From assembly GCA_021325595.1 (NCBI GenBank), contig JAJPGX010000042.1:1-47482 (forward strand): a stretch of 47,482 bases of DNA. Reading direction: 5' to 3'. The translations under genes and the position numbers were made by a program. Origin of the DNA: Nitrososphaerota archaeon. Lineage in GTDB: Archaea; Thermoproteota; Nitrososphaeria; Nitrososphaerales; Nitrosopumilaceae. The notes below the pieces were generated by a model, which did no database searches, was not told the DNA's origin, and saw only the letters and a program-made list of their open reading frames with translations. Of this stretch, positions 33,916 to 42,112 are shown one piece after another; the first letter of the stretch is position 1; each line of letters opens with the position of its first letter.

Positions 33916-34560
33916 TTATCTGATTCTTTTTCTAACAGAATCTGCAATACTAAATAATGGTTCAAATTTATTTTGAAAGCTAATCATAACAAAACTCGTT
34001 GCTGTACCCAATAGAATGCCACCAACTACATCTAGAAAATAATGTGCGCCGACATCAATCAAGGAAAAACCAACAAGTACTGCATCAAAACCCAGAATTA
34101 TTGACAAAATCTTTTGTCTTCCTGAATTATACTGTGTTAACATGATGCATGCACCCGAAGATGTAATCAATGCATGTCCTGAAGGAAATGACGGATCATT
34201 ATGCTCTGTAGTAAGTAACAAATCTGTAAAAGTGGCATCAGGTCTAGGCCTGTCAATCACATCTTTCACAATAATACCTAAAGGTATTAAGATAAGAAAT
34301 GTTATTACAAGTAAAATTGCAACTTTTCTTCCCTGAACCTTGCCAAACATAAATAAAAATCCTATGACTCCAATCCAAACAACTTCTCTGCCGTACACAC
34401 TAAAAACAAACATTACAAAATTAACAAAAGTACCATGTTTGATGTTTATTTTTTCAAAAGTTTCATAATCCCATTGCCTAAGAGGATCATTGGTCATCAC
34501 AGATATTGTCAGAATTATGAATATACTAAACAAAAATGCGGCTATCATAAGGTATTTCAA
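33916..34560 (-). CDS. PAP2-family membrane phosphatase
   Basis: 214 residues with about six helices and the three PAP2 motifs: K-x6-R-P (K-D-V-I-D-R-P-R-P), P-S-G-H and the final S/D-x-G-A-H-Y-F-L-D-V with the nucleophilic His. Such enzymes remove phosphate from lipid or isoprenoid phosphates at the membrane surface. In archaea a polyprenyl-diphosphate phosphatase role is plausible. The C-terminus is basic and cytoplasmic. Confidence 0.88.
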   Translation of the reverse strand: MKYLMIAAFLFSIFIILTISVMTNDPLRQWDYETFEKINIKHGTFVNFVMFVFSVYGREVVWIGVIGFLFMFGKVQGRKVAILLVITFLILIPLGIIVKDVIDRPRPDATFTDLLLTTEHNDPSFPSGHALITSSGACIMLTQYNSGRQKILSIILGFDAVLVGFSLIDVGAHYFLDVVGGILLGTATSFVMISFQNKFEPLFSIADSVRKRIR

Positions 34561-34709
34561 GTCAAACTAACCTGGTCACAATATGCCTGATATTTTGAGA
34601 TTAGATATACTAGATTATATAAAACCATTAATTTTATCAATGTTTTACACCAACAAGTCAAGACTAATATTCGCATAATTTATAAGTAAAATTTCTAATT
34701 TTTATAAAT

Positions 34710-34877
34710 ATGAGAATAGATTCATGCAGAACCTGTGGTAAAATAATGAAAGAATTTCAACGTTGTACAAGATGCAGTGAAATTAACAAATTCATATGCA
34801 CCAACTGTAAAAAGGCCAGCGATGAGCAGGTTCACATACAGTGTGATTCTGTAACACGAGAAGTAATTTTTAACTAA
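34710..34877 (+). CDS. 55-aa double zinc-ribbon small protein
   Basis: ATG-initiated peptide with four CxxC-type knuckles: C-R-T-C (6, 9), C-T-R-C (19, 22), C-T-N-C (30, 33) and a last Cys at 45. The minus-26 region reads TTTATAAG (about 34679-34686), pointing to a leaderless mRNA. At least one, probably two, zinc sites. No function assigned; it is one of the recurrent tiny Cys proteins of this window. Confidence 0.68.
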   Translation: MRIDSCRTCGKIMKEFQRCTRCSEINKFICTNCKKASDEQVHIQCDSVTREVIFN

Positions 34878-34906
34878 TTTCTAGTAGAACAAGGTTCATC
34901 GAGGCA

Positions 34907-34912
34907 TAAATA
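34907..34912 (+). promoter_or_regulatory. TATA-like box before the 34938 RNA candidate
   Basis: GCATAAATAG is centred about 26-28 nt before the first base of the long inverted repeat at 34939. That is the right distance for an archaeal promoter driving a small RNA that starts there. Confidence 0.4.
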
Positions 34913-34937
34913 GCAACTTGGTAAAACAAAATCTTAG

Positions 34938-35016
34938 ACGAGAACGCATTTTAGGTAAATTTTTACCTAAAACTCCAACAACCCCATCATGCGTTCTCGC
35001 CTTTTCTTGATTTTTA
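34938..35016 (+). ncRNA. candidate structured small RNA (nested hairpins)
   Basis: An 11-nt arm (34939-34949, CGAGAACGCAT) pairs perfectly with 34989-34999. Inside it, TTTTAGGTAAA (34949-34959) pairs perfectly with 34962-34972 around a 2-nt turn; the two stems share only one base. A 16-nt unpaired C/A-rich stretch follows the inner hairpin. A T-rich tract (35000-35016) follows, as for an archaeal terminator, and a TATA-like box sits about 26 nt before. The ureohydrolase gene downstream has its own TATA (about 35034-35042), so this is probably a separate transcript rather than its leader. Unknown family. Confidence 0.5.
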
Positions 35017-35062
35017 AAAATATTTGAAATATTATTATATTACACCACAATGATGAGCGATT

Positions 35063-35935
35063 ATGAGTTTTATTGATCTGTACATGAATCGTAATCCACT
35101 GATCACAAGTCCAAATGAAGGAGGGGATACATCTGCAATAGTATATGGAATTCCATTTGATTCAACTCATTCTTTTAGACCTGGTACTAGATTTGGACCA
35201 GATGCAGTAAGATTAGCCTTTAATAACATTGAGATCTTTTCAACAAAATTCAATGTAGATTTAGAGTCAGTAAATATCGAAGATCTCGGAAATACAAAAC
35301 ATACGGTTGTTGCAACTGAGGTATTAGATATGATTGGAAAAATTACAACTGAATTAATACCAAAAAACAAACAGATGATAATACTTGGGGGAGAACATTT
35401 GATAACATATGGAACATATATGGCCTTTCCAAAAAATACTGGGTATATCGTATTTGATGCACATTATGACTTACGCGATGAATATGCAGACATAAAACTA
35501 AGTCATGCTGCATACCTTAGAAGAATAATAGAAAAACGCGGAGCTGATAATATAATACATGTAGGCGCGCGTTCTTTTGTAAAAGAAGAACTAGTATTTA
35601 AAACAGAACACAATGTGAAAACTGTCACAGATAGAGATATTCGAGACGGCAAGGGTCCAAAACTTGTAAAAGACATGATGTCTACGTTTGATAACATCTA
35701 TGTGAGTATAGATTTGGATGTCTTGGATCCAGCATTTGCCCCAGGAGTTGGAAATCCTGAAGCAATGGGAATCACCTCTCGTGAACTTTTTGATATGATA
35801 TATGCGATGGAGGGCATCCCAATACGGTGTATGGACATAGTGGAATTATGTCCTCCATACGATAACGGAGCTACTGCGTCGTTGGCAGCCAAGTTAATGT
35901 CTGAAGTCATTGCAATGAATTTATCGCGCAAATAA
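35063..35935 (+). CDS. speB: agmatinase/arginase-family ureohydrolase
   Basis: 290 residues with the two-manganese site complete: G-G-E-H, D-A-H-Y-D-L-R-D and S-I-D-L-D-V-L-D-P. The N-terminal G-I-P-F-D-S-T is typical of agmatinases. It would release urea from agmatine to give putrescine, or act on a related guanidino compound; the family does not settle the substrate, and the urea could feed nitrogen metabolism in an ammonia oxidiser. The ATTATATTAC about 25 nt before the ATG suggests a leaderless mRNA. The symbol is by family. Confidence 0.85.
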   Translation: MSFIDLYMNRNPLITSPNEGGDTSAIVYGIPFDSTHSFRPGTRFGPDAVRLAFNNIEIFSTKFNVDLESVNIEDLGNTKHTVVATEVLDMIGKITTELIPKNKQMIILGGEHLITYGTYMAFPKNTGYIVFDAHYDLRDEYADIKLSHAAYLRRIIEKRGADNIIHVGARSFVKEELVFKTEHNVKTVTDRDIRDGKGPKLVKDMMSTFDNIYVSIDLDVLDPAFAPGVGNPEAMGITSRELFDMIYAMEGIPIRCMDIVELCPPYDNGATASLAAKLMSEVIAMNLSRK

Positions 35936-35962
35936 CTTAAGTAAGGTATTACTAAATTATTT

Positions 35963-36193
35963 ATGAACGAGAGAGTTCTTGACTTAATTAAAAAAGGAAA
36001 TGAGTTGATAAAAACTGAAAATTATGACGATGCGTTGAGTTATTTTGAGCAGGCATTGATCTTAGAACCAAATAATGCAGAATTGTGGAACAGAAAAGGC
36101 GTTGCACTTAGAAGCCTAGGTAGATACGATGAAGCACTAGAATGTTTTAACAAGTCATTAAGTATAGAACCAAGAGATAATAAAGCATCTTAA
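35963..36193 (+). CDS. small TPR protein (two repeats)
   Basis: 76 residues. Two 34-residue tetratricopeptide repeats with the classic pattern: A-L-S-Y-F-E-Q-A-L-x-L-E-P-N-N-A-E-L-W and A-L-E-C-F-N-K-S-L-x-I-E-P, plus a capping N-terminal helix. Likely a protein-binding adaptor. It follows the ureohydrolase by 27 nt on the same strand and ends 2 nt before the convergent ThrRS gene. Confidence 0.82.
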   Translation: MNERVLDLIKKGNELIKTENYDDALSYFEQALILEPNNAELWNRKGVALRSLGRYDEALECFNKSLSIEPRDNKAS

Positions 36194-36195
36194 AA

Positions 36196-38046
36196 TTAGA
36201 CCATTATCTGAGGTCTTTTTGCAACACTTCTATTCATATTCATACGTAAGAATGGTTTTCCCTTATTTTCTTCTTTTATTTCGGAGATCAATTGTTCTAT
36301 TGTTAGATTTCTAGGATCCTTTTCTTTTCTATCTCTAACTGAGAGCATCGTAGCATTGATTTCTTTTTCTCCTATGACCAAGATGTATCTTATCCATTCA
36401 GTTTCGGCATCGCGAATGCTTTTTCCCACACTCTCATTTCTATCATCTACATCAACTCGAATATTATTTTCTGTTAATTTATCTGCTAGATTGTTACAAT
36501 AATCCAAAAACTCGGGTTTTACAGGTATTATTCTGATTTGGGTAGGTGCAAGCCATAGCGGAAACATGGGTTTTTGTCCCTCTTTTTGATCTTTTGCGGC
36601 CTTTTCAAGTAAGACATACAAAACTCTCTCAATTGCGCCACTAGGTGAATTATGCAATATTATTGGATGTTGAGGCTTGTTGTTCTCATCAATAAATTCT
36701 ATGTTGTACCGTTCACCATTTTCAACATCAATTTGATCAGTCGATAGAGCAGAAGCTTTTCCTAAATTATCTATGTAGTTAAACTCCCATTTTAACACAA
36801 AATAGAAAAATCTCTCCTTCCACATTTCGACCAAAACTGGTTTGCCGTGTTTTTGTACCAATTCTTCAATGAGAGATTTATTGTTAGTGTAAAACTCTTC
36901 AGTAAATCTTATTGCCATTTCATAATCTGATTCTACGAGACCTAGTCCTTTGATTACCTCTTTTGACAAATCAAATCTTTTTCTAAATTCTTGCTTTGCC
37001 TGTTCCATATCTTTGCACATTGCATGACAATCTGGCATGGTAAATGCACGCAACCTTCGTAATCCAACTAGTTCACCTGATTGTTCTCTTCTAAAGCTAT
37101 ATCGTGTAAGCTCATATAATTTTAAAGGCAAGTTCTTGTATGACATTTGAAAGTCTTTCGCCATCAAGAATTGACCAAAACAAGCTGCAAATCTAAGAAA
37201 GAGTTGTTTTCCTTCAGAATTTACATTATATTGTCTTGCAGGAAATCTGTGAAAATAACTTTCCATGCTTGGATGATGAGAATCATACATAATTGGAGTT
37301 TCTACTTCCAATCCGCCGTATTCGACCACTTTGTCAGTTACGTATCTTTCAATCAGTGATTTCATCAATCTTCCGTTTGGAAAAAATCTCATATTTCCCG
37401 CATCTGATGCTGGTTCATAATCTGCAATGGCAAGCTTTTTCATTAGTTTTACATGAGGCGGAGGCTCATCAACTGATCTTTTCTTTGCCGCTTCATATTT
37501 TGCTAAAACTTCGAGATTTTCATGTTTTGAAAAATTAAAACTCGATACATCGTGTAATTTGCCATCAGTTGTCATGATGTGCCAAAATGATTGGATTTTT
37601 GATTCTGCTTTTAATGCCTCAGAAGTTGATTCTTTTTCTTCTCCAGCAGTGATTGTTTTCGAATTCTCAGCAAGAGGATGACCTTTTACTTTAAGATTGT
37701 ATGATTTAGTCCACCCAAATGGTGCCCTGTATATCTCAAGGTCATGTATATTTGATTCCATTTCTTTTAGTACAGACAATGCCATACTAGGTGATGCTAG
37801 TTTTGAGCTTAGGTGAGCATAGGGATATAGCAGTAATCTTTTACAACCAATTTTTTTCATTGATTCAGATATTTCAGACATTGCTTTTTTTGCAACTTCA
37901 GAATTATCTCCTTCCTCTACTGCTATAAACGCAACAACGATTTCTTCTAGTCTTTTTGTTTGAGGATCAATATCTTCTGCAGACTTGATTTCCTTTTTTA
38001 CAGGTGTAAATTCAACATAATCGCAATGTAATTGCAATATACGCAT
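36196..38046 (-). CDS. thrS: threonyl-tRNA synthetase (archaeal type)
   Basis: 616 residues. Residues 1-140 are the archaea-specific D-aminoacyl-tRNA-deacylase-like editing domain (L-Q-L-H-C-D-Y at the start). The class II core has motif 2 in T-R-Y-S-F-R-R-E-Q-S-G-E and motif 3 in S-G-A-I-E-R. The zinc ligands are the Cys of F-A-A-C-F-G-Q, the His of D-C-H-A-M-C and the His of I-I-L-H-N-S. A C-terminal anticodon-binding domain follows (W-L-A-P-T-Q-I-R-I-I-P-V). It charges tRNA-Thr and clears mischarged Ser. The tRNA-Val gene lies upstream on the other strand. Confidence 0.95.
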   Translation of the reverse strand: MRILQLHCDYVEFTPVKKEIKSAEDIDPQTKRLEEIVVAFIAVEEGDNSEVAKKAMSEISESMKKIGCKRLLLYPYAHLSSKLASPSMALSVLKEMESNIHDLEIYRAPFGWTKSYNLKVKGHPLAENSKTITAGEEKESTSEALKAESKIQSFWHIMTTDGKLHDVSSFNFSKHENLEVLAKYEAAKKRSVDEPPPHVKLMKKLAIADYEPASDAGNMRFFPNGRLMKSLIERYVTDKVVEYGGLEVETPIMYDSHHPSMESYFHRFPARQYNVNSEGKQLFLRFAACFGQFLMAKDFQMSYKNLPLKLYELTRYSFRREQSGELVGLRRLRAFTMPDCHAMCKDMEQAKQEFRKRFDLSKEVIKGLGLVESDYEMAIRFTEEFYTNNKSLIEELVQKHGKPVLVEMWKERFFYFVLKWEFNYIDNLGKASALSTDQIDVENGERYNIEFIDENNKPQHPIILHNSPSGAIERVLYVLLEKAAKDQKEGQKPMFPLWLAPTQIRIIPVKPEFLDYCNNLADKLTENNIRVDVDDRNESVGKSIRDAETEWIRYILVIGEKEINATMLSVRDRKEKDPRNLTIEQLISEIKEENKGKPFLRMNMNRSVAKRPQIMV

Positions 38047-38156
38047 GTTCTGCTTTTCGCGTCCATGTTGAATTAAACCTTATGTCGCTTTTAGCATCAT
38101 GTATGATCTGTTACCCTAAGCAAAGACAAAATAATTGCTTGATTTGCAGACAGTTT

Positions 38157-38252
38157 GGACCGGTAGTCTAGCGGTTAGGATGACGCTCTCACACAGCGTA
38201 AAGATTTGAAAAAATCTCGCTAAGGTCAGGGGTTCAAATCCCCTCCGGTCCA
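38157..38252 (+). tRNA. tRNA-Val (anticodon CAC) with non-canonical intron
   Basis: Acceptor stem G-G-A-C-C-G-G pairs with CCGGTCC (38245-38251), discriminator A at 38252. The D arm is GTCT/GGAT with G-U pairs. The anticodon arm is ACGCT (38183-38187), loop CTCACAC, AGCGT (38195-38199), with U33 and anticodon CAC at 38190-38192. The T arm is AGGGG-TTCAAAT-CCCCT. A 23-nt intron interrupts the variable loop (38201-38223). After removal the variable loop is the normal 5 nt AGGTC. CCA is not encoded. A short T tract follows at 38254-38258. Confidence 0.92.
38201..38223 (+). other. tRNA intron, bulge-helix-bulge type, after position 44
   Basis: The AGCG of the anticodon stem (38195-38198) pairs with CGCT inside the intron (38218-38221), leaving 3-nt bulges TAA and AAG on opposite sides, the standard motif cut by the archaeal splicing endonuclease. 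The intron itself folds as AGATTT-GAAA-AAATCT, a 6-bp stem with a GNRA-type tetraloop. Cutting within the bulges leaves a 5-nt variable loop, which supports this assignment over the usual 37/38 site. Confidence 0.8.
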
Positions 38253-38482
38253 CTTTTTGTGTACGCTAATTGGCGTATGGATTCTTTAACTCTAGAGGGT
38301 TTGATTTGTGCTTTGTCAGAGAAAATTTACACAAAATAGGCAGTAAGACAACCTTGAGTAGATAACAGAACTATTCTAAATTTTTTATTATAATTCAGAA
38401 CAGATAACCAAAAATTAGTTTCATGGCATAATGTGCTGATCAGTTAATAAGTCTCAAACACTCGAATCCTAAGAATGAGATT

Positions 38483-38719
38483 TTATGTCAGTTCATTATC
38501 ACAAATCGGGCACGTATGAATTCCTACATCCGCAGAATGATGTTTTCTTGGTTTTGCTTGATATCCACATTTCCTGCATGATCCAGTTGTGAAAATAGGC
38601 ATGACTATGGTAGGTGTCATCGTATTTAGGTTAGTTATGGAATCAACTAAATTATTGGTTCTGGTCTTGTAAGATTGAGATTCTGTAAAACTCACTCTAT
38701 TCATTACTGAACTGTACAT
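38483..38719 (-). CDS. hypothetical protein with C-terminal zinc ribbon (78 aa)
   Basis: The last 33 residues hold C-R-K-C (48 and 51) and C-P-I-C (70 and 73), a clean zinc ribbon with His and Lys between. The first ~40 residues are Ser/Thr/Asn-rich and could be partly non-coding; starts at 38719, 38704 or later are all possible. No neighbours of known function. The 38253-38482 interval between it and the tRNA has no gene I can support, only a short TACGC/GCGTA hairpin after the tRNA. Confidence 0.6.
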   Translation of the reverse strand: MYSSVMNRVSFTESQSYKTRTNNLVDSITNLNTMTPTIVMPIFTTGSCRKCGYQAKPRKHHSADVGIHTCPICDNELT

Positions 38720-38732
38720 ATGCCGTGCCTGA

Positions 38733-38834
38733 TTATTGTTCCATACATGATAAATTTTGATCTACGCGTCTTGCTCTCGGCGTATCATTAATTTCTTCTA
38801 GTTTTTTTTTCAATACTTTTCTATGTAGAGACAT
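38733..38834 (-). CDS. possible 33-aa basic peptide
   Basis: ATG-initiated, strongly charged peptide (M-S-L-H-R-K-V-L-K-K-K-L-E-E-I) lying in the gap between TFB and the zinc-ribbon gene on the same strand. It looks like one helix plus a tail. No clear promoter or ribosome site; chance is quite possible. Confidence 0.25.
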   Translation of the reverse strand: MSLHRKVLKKKLEEINDTPRARRVDQNLSCMEQ

Positions 38835-38912
38835 GAACCTTAAGTTACCGTGTTACAGAAGACTTAGCCTCTTACCTGAAACATTCTAAGATTCAGATTC
38901 TCACAGGATGAT

Positions 38913-39863
38913 TTACTGGATTTGCATGACGCCAGTCTTGGTTGGTACCTTTATGTCTAATAACTCTCGTAATCCTTTGTACCTGTTTCTTATTGTTACT
39001 TCAGTAACTCCAGCTGCCATGGCAATGACTTTTTGCGTTACACCTTCCTTGTTTATTACACATGAAAGATACAGTGCTGCAGCCGCAAGCCCCATAGGAT
39101 CTTTTCCTGCAGTAATTTCCATTGTGCTTGCATCTTCTAAAATTGTAAGAGCATATCGTTTTACTTTTTCACTAAGTTTAGCCTGACTTGATATTCGTGA
39201 CATGCATTTTATAGGATCTACGACTGGCATTGTCAGATCAAGTTCTTTTAGGAGTAATCGGTAGCATCTTGACACATCTTTTCTTTTTATGTTGATTTGA
39301 CGTGCTACATCATTTAGTGTTCTTGGCGTACCGGTGTCCCTGCATGCCAAGTATATGGATGCAGCCATCATTCCCGAAATTGATCTTCCTCTTGCAAGAT
39401 TTTTTTCTGCCGCTTTTCTGTAAATATATGCTGTCTTTTCTACAACTGAATCAGACAACGCAAGCTTGTCTTTCATTCTGCCAAGATCTCCAAATGCCTG
39501 TCTAAAGTTTCTCTCTTGAGATGCCTGAACTTGGCTTCTGCTATCCCATGTTCGAAGACGTTTAATTGTGCTCTTCATTGATGCTGAAAGTGGTTTTCCA
39601 GTAGCGTCTCTATCATCATGCCCTATTATTGTTGCAAGTCCCATATCGTGTATTGCAAGAGACGACGGTCCTCCTGTTCTTGTTCTATCCTCATGTTCCT
39701 CTTTTGAAAATGCACGTCTTTCTGGACCTGAATCATCGATTCGTTCGTTAATAACGAAACCACATTCTCCGCAAAATCTCTCTCCAGTGGAACTATCAGT
39801 AACCATGGCGCCTTTCCCACAACGAGCGCATCGTCTGTCAATATCATAATCTTGAAAAACCAT
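38913..39863 (-). CDS. tfb: transcription initiation factor TFB
   Basis: 316 residues. N-terminal zinc ribbon C-A-R-C ... C-G-E-C (residues about 12-37), then the B-finger/linker D-D-S-G-P-E-R-R-A-F, and two cyclin folds (about 115-205 and 215-305), the second ending V-T-E-V-T-I-R-N-R-Y-K-G-L, the BRE-reading helix. TFB recruits RNA polymerase to TBP-TATA complexes. Nitrososphaeria usually encode several TFBs, so this may be the general or a specialised one. It is divergent from the 78-aa gene at 39969. Confidence 0.95.
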   Translation of the reverse strand: MVFQDYDIDRRCARCGKGAMVTDSSTGERFCGECGFVINERIDDSGPERRAFSKEEHEDRTRTGGPSSLAIHDMGLATIIGHDDRDATGKPLSASMKSTIKRLRTWDSRSQVQASQERNFRQAFGDLGRMKDKLALSDSVVEKTAYIYRKAAEKNLARGRSISGMMAASIYLACRDTGTPRTLNDVARQINIKRKDVSRCYRLLLKELDLTMPVVDPIKCMSRISSQAKLSEKVKRYALTILEDASTMEITAGKDPMGLAAAALYLSCVINKEGVTQKVIAMAAGVTEVTIRNRYKGLRELLDIKVPTKTGVMQIQ

Positions 39864-39968
39864 CAGAATATCGTATTGGTATATTTCATGTACAATAAGA
39901 ATGGTCGTATTTTAGTAAATCATCTATGATAACAACAGATAGAAAGGCTGGTTTGAACATCATACAAT

Positions 39969-40205
39969 GTGAAAGGAAGAGATGAGCCTGTTGATTTGAT
40001 CTGGGTATCAACTAACTATTCTAGCGTATTCTTTTCTGAAAAAGAAATAAAACGTTTCTTAAATTCACTTGTACCTAAAAATGGAATTACACCAACTGGA
40101 TTGTGTATTGAGTTTCTTGAAACGCATTTGAACAAAAAATACACTAGAAATGAAATCATGAATGCAACCCCAGACCAGCTCAAAAAAATGATAATTTTGT
40201 CATAG
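39969..40205 (+). CDS. hypothetical protein (78 aa)
   Basis: GTG start (an ATG two bases earlier is out of frame and closes at once). Soluble, with W-V-S-T-N-Y-S-S-V-F-F-S, then helices, ending N-A-T-P-D-Q-L-K-K-M-I. No recognised family. Confidence 0.5.
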   Translation: MKGRDEPVDLIWVSTNYSSVFFSEKEIKRFLNSLVPKNGITPTGLCIEFLETHLNKKYTRNEIMNATPDQLKKMIILS

Positions 40206-40276
40206 AATTATTTTATAGGCAAGTCTTTTAATTCAGGAAAGACTATTACTATTATAGAGTAGTGTGAGTTTGCATA

Positions 40277-40301
40277 TCTCTGATGTCATACATGTCAGAG
40301 A
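40277..40301. terminator. hairpin between convergent genes
   Basis: TCTCTGA and TCAGAGA are perfect 7-nt arms around an 11-nt loop, between the convergent genes ending at 40205 and 40326. There is no long T tract, so a role in termination or mRNA-end protection is only a suggestion. Confidence 0.3.
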
Positions 40302-40325
40302 AGGACTGGAATAACTAACCAGCTC

Positions 40326-40562
40326 TCATATAATTTGTTTTTCGGTTTTGTCAATTGCTTTTCTTATCAGATCTTTAAGCTTGTCATGTGTCATGCTTTC
40401 TACATTGTTGCATATGCTTGACTCTATCTGATAAGTTAATTCTTTCTTAATATCGCTAAAGATTCTTTGCTGAAAATTATAGTCTGATATCCCAGCCTCC
40501 TTTACTGTTTGAGCAAAGACTTGTTCAATTACATCCCACGCAATTTCTTCCATATGCAGCAC
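40326..40562 (-). CDS. hypothetical helical protein (78 aa)
   Basis: All-helical and charged, without Cys motifs apart from one. The Met at 40553 (M-E-E-I-A-W) is an alternative start. It begins 1 nt after the stop of the RAM-domain gene on the same strand, so the two form an operon and may work together. Family not recognised. Confidence 0.6.
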   Translation of the reverse strand: MLHMEEIAWDVIEQVFAQTVKEAGISDYNFQQRIFSDIKKELTYQIESSICNNVESMTHDKLKDLIRKAIDKTEKQII

Positions 40563-40563
40563 C

Positions 40564-40860
40564 CTAAGCTAAACTCACTGGTTTTAAGGTCATGACAGAT
40601 CGAACTGCCTTCATACTTCGTATTTCTTTGTTAATTAATTCTGCCAATTCTGCTTCATCCATTCCTTCAAACTTGACTATGATATCGTATTGACCAACTG
40701 TTCGTTTAATCTCCCTAATTGGCTTAAGAGTGGATATTTTTTTCAAAACTAACTCCTCTTCACCCATATTGCATGTAATTAGAGCAAAGGTTGTGTTCAA
40801 CGCATGGTTCCTTATCTTTTCATCGTGATCAAAATGTTCTACTCTTGCATATTGTATCAT
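40564..40860 (-). CDS. stand-alone Lrp/AsnC effector (RAM) domain protein
   Basis: 98 residues. After a short extension the sequence fits the RAM domain: T-F-A-L-I-T-C-N-M-G, then E-I-K-R-T-V-G-Q-Y-D-I-I-V-K-F and a final S-V-M-T-L-K-P-V. There is no DNA-binding domain. It is the second such protein here (see 28063-28314), but with a different partner gene downstream. A likely sensor of amino acids or nitrogen state acting through other Lrp proteins; ligand unknown. Confidence 0.85.
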   Translation of the reverse strand: MIQYARVEHFDHDEKIRNHALNTTFALITCNMGEEELVLKKISTLKPIREIKRTVGQYDIIVKFEGMDEAELAELINKEIRSMKAVRSVMTLKPVSLA

Positions 40861-41002
40861 GTTATGATTTCACTAATTCTATTACGTGGTCGTCTCTAAT
40901 AAAGCAGTGTAATGTCTCATTTGCAGATAAAAATGAATTAAAAATGTTTACAGAACATAAACATGCTACAATAAATGATATAATGAAAAATCAGTTTTTA
41001 GG

Positions 41003-41410
41003 TTATTCGTTTTTTTCTTCTACGTTTATTTTCACGTATTTGCCAGAACCAGATGGCAGATGTTCTGCATCTACAAAACTGTGTTTGTATTTAGAATATA
41101 ACCCCTTTTCCAAGTCTTTCCTAATTGAATCACTGTTTATCTTTACGTACCTGAAAAAGGATCTTTTTTCTTTCAAAAATTGATTTAATTTTTCATTCGA
41201 TGTATAACCTGCAAGATGTTTTGAATATGTCTCTTTGAGATTATTACTTTCACCGACATAGCGTCTCGTAAAACCTCCATCACTTGTTTTTTTACCTTGA
41301 ATTTCATATACCCCTCCAGTCGATGGTATTGATTCTGCGTTGTCGTCACGATATTCAATTTTCTCTGACCAAATGATCTTTAATGTAGCGTTTACCACGT
41401 ATTTGTACAT
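41003..41410 (-). CDS. GIY-YIG-like domain protein with altered active site
   Basis: 135 residues from the ATG at 41410; the frame continues to a GTG at 41443, and a TATA-like ATATAAC near 41451 fits the ATG better. The pattern G-V-Y (33-35), Y-V-G-E-S (51-55), L-K-E-T-Y-S-K-H (58-65) and a later L-E-K-G-L-Y matches the GIY-YIG fold, including the final Glu. The catalytic Arg expected in L-x-x-R-x-x-x-H is not present (Thr at that place), so cutting may be lost or altered. No neighbouring homing or UvrC-like gene. Confidence 0.6.
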   Translation of the reverse strand: MYKYVVNATLKIIWSEKIEYRDDNAESIPSTGGVYEIQGKKTSDGGFTRRYVGESNNLKETYSKHLAGYTSNEKLNQFLKEKRSFFRYVKINSDSIRKDLEKGLYSKYKHSFVDAEHLPSGSGKYVKINVEEKNE

Positions 41411-41611
41411 GATTGATATAATAAAAGGGCTTGTATTCTTCACATCCAGTTATATTTGTCTTTTAATTCCACATAAATCAATTCGGAGTTTTTTATCATA
41501 ATTGATCAAGAACTAGTTCAAACATTTTGATCTTTCTATGTAAGTGAATTCAAAATAATAACGATATACTGTTATTCTACATTTCAGTTCACAAAAACCA
41601 GTTTAATTCTA

Positions 41612-42052
41612 TTATATTGTATTGCCACAGTTAGTGCAAAATTTTGCAGATTTTTTTGTGGGTAAACCACATGTTGGGCATGAAACGCCCTCAGATTTTG
41701 CATCAGAAATGCTCATCATAGTTGGGTTTTTTGATACAAAAAACGAGGAGAGTGAAGGAGATCGCTGGGATGAGGTATCAGTGACAGAGGACACACCTGT
41801 AACATTGGATTGGCCATTTCTATCAATGGTCTTTTTTATCTCAAATATGGATTTTATCGCAAGAAATTCCAATGCAGAATATTTTAGTACAGAATCAATT
41901 AATGCAGCAAAATATTCTTGATCTGTGATTTTTTTATCCTTATAATGATCAATTAATTGTGTAAATGCTTCATTATACTGATCATAACCACCTGAAATGT
42001 ACTTGAGCTTATCAAAAGTTAATGTTAGTGTATCTACATCCCCAAATGACAA
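41612..42052 (-). CDS. hypothetical protein with C-terminal zinc ribbon (146 aa)
   Basis: An N-terminal helical half (Y-D-Q-Y-N-E-A-F-T-Q-L, then helices), a Ser/Thr-rich linker (about 75-110) and a C-terminal zinc ribbon C-P-T-C ... C-T-N-C (about 124-142). The end resembles the zinc-ribbon tails fused to many archaeal regulatory or membrane proteins. The N-terminal half is not recognised. The flanking gaps, 41411-41611 and 42053-42112, hold no supported gene. Confidence 0.65.
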   Translation of the reverse strand: MSFGDVDTLTLTFDKLKYISGGYDQYNEAFTQLIDHYKDKKITDQEYFAALIDSVLKYSALEFLAIKSIFEIKKTIDRNGQSNVTGVSSVTDTSSQRSPSLSSFFVSKNPTMMSISDAKSEGVSCPTCGLPTKKSAKFCTNCGNTI

Positions 42053-42112
42053 TGTCTTACATACATTCTACTGGTAAATATTTTTAGTGAAATTAGAAAA
42101 CAATTGTGAAAA

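Noticed and set aside
40791-41183. 130-aa plus-strand frame
   Set aside because: It overlaps the RAM-domain gene and the GIY-YIG-like gene in antisense and has no coherent domain.
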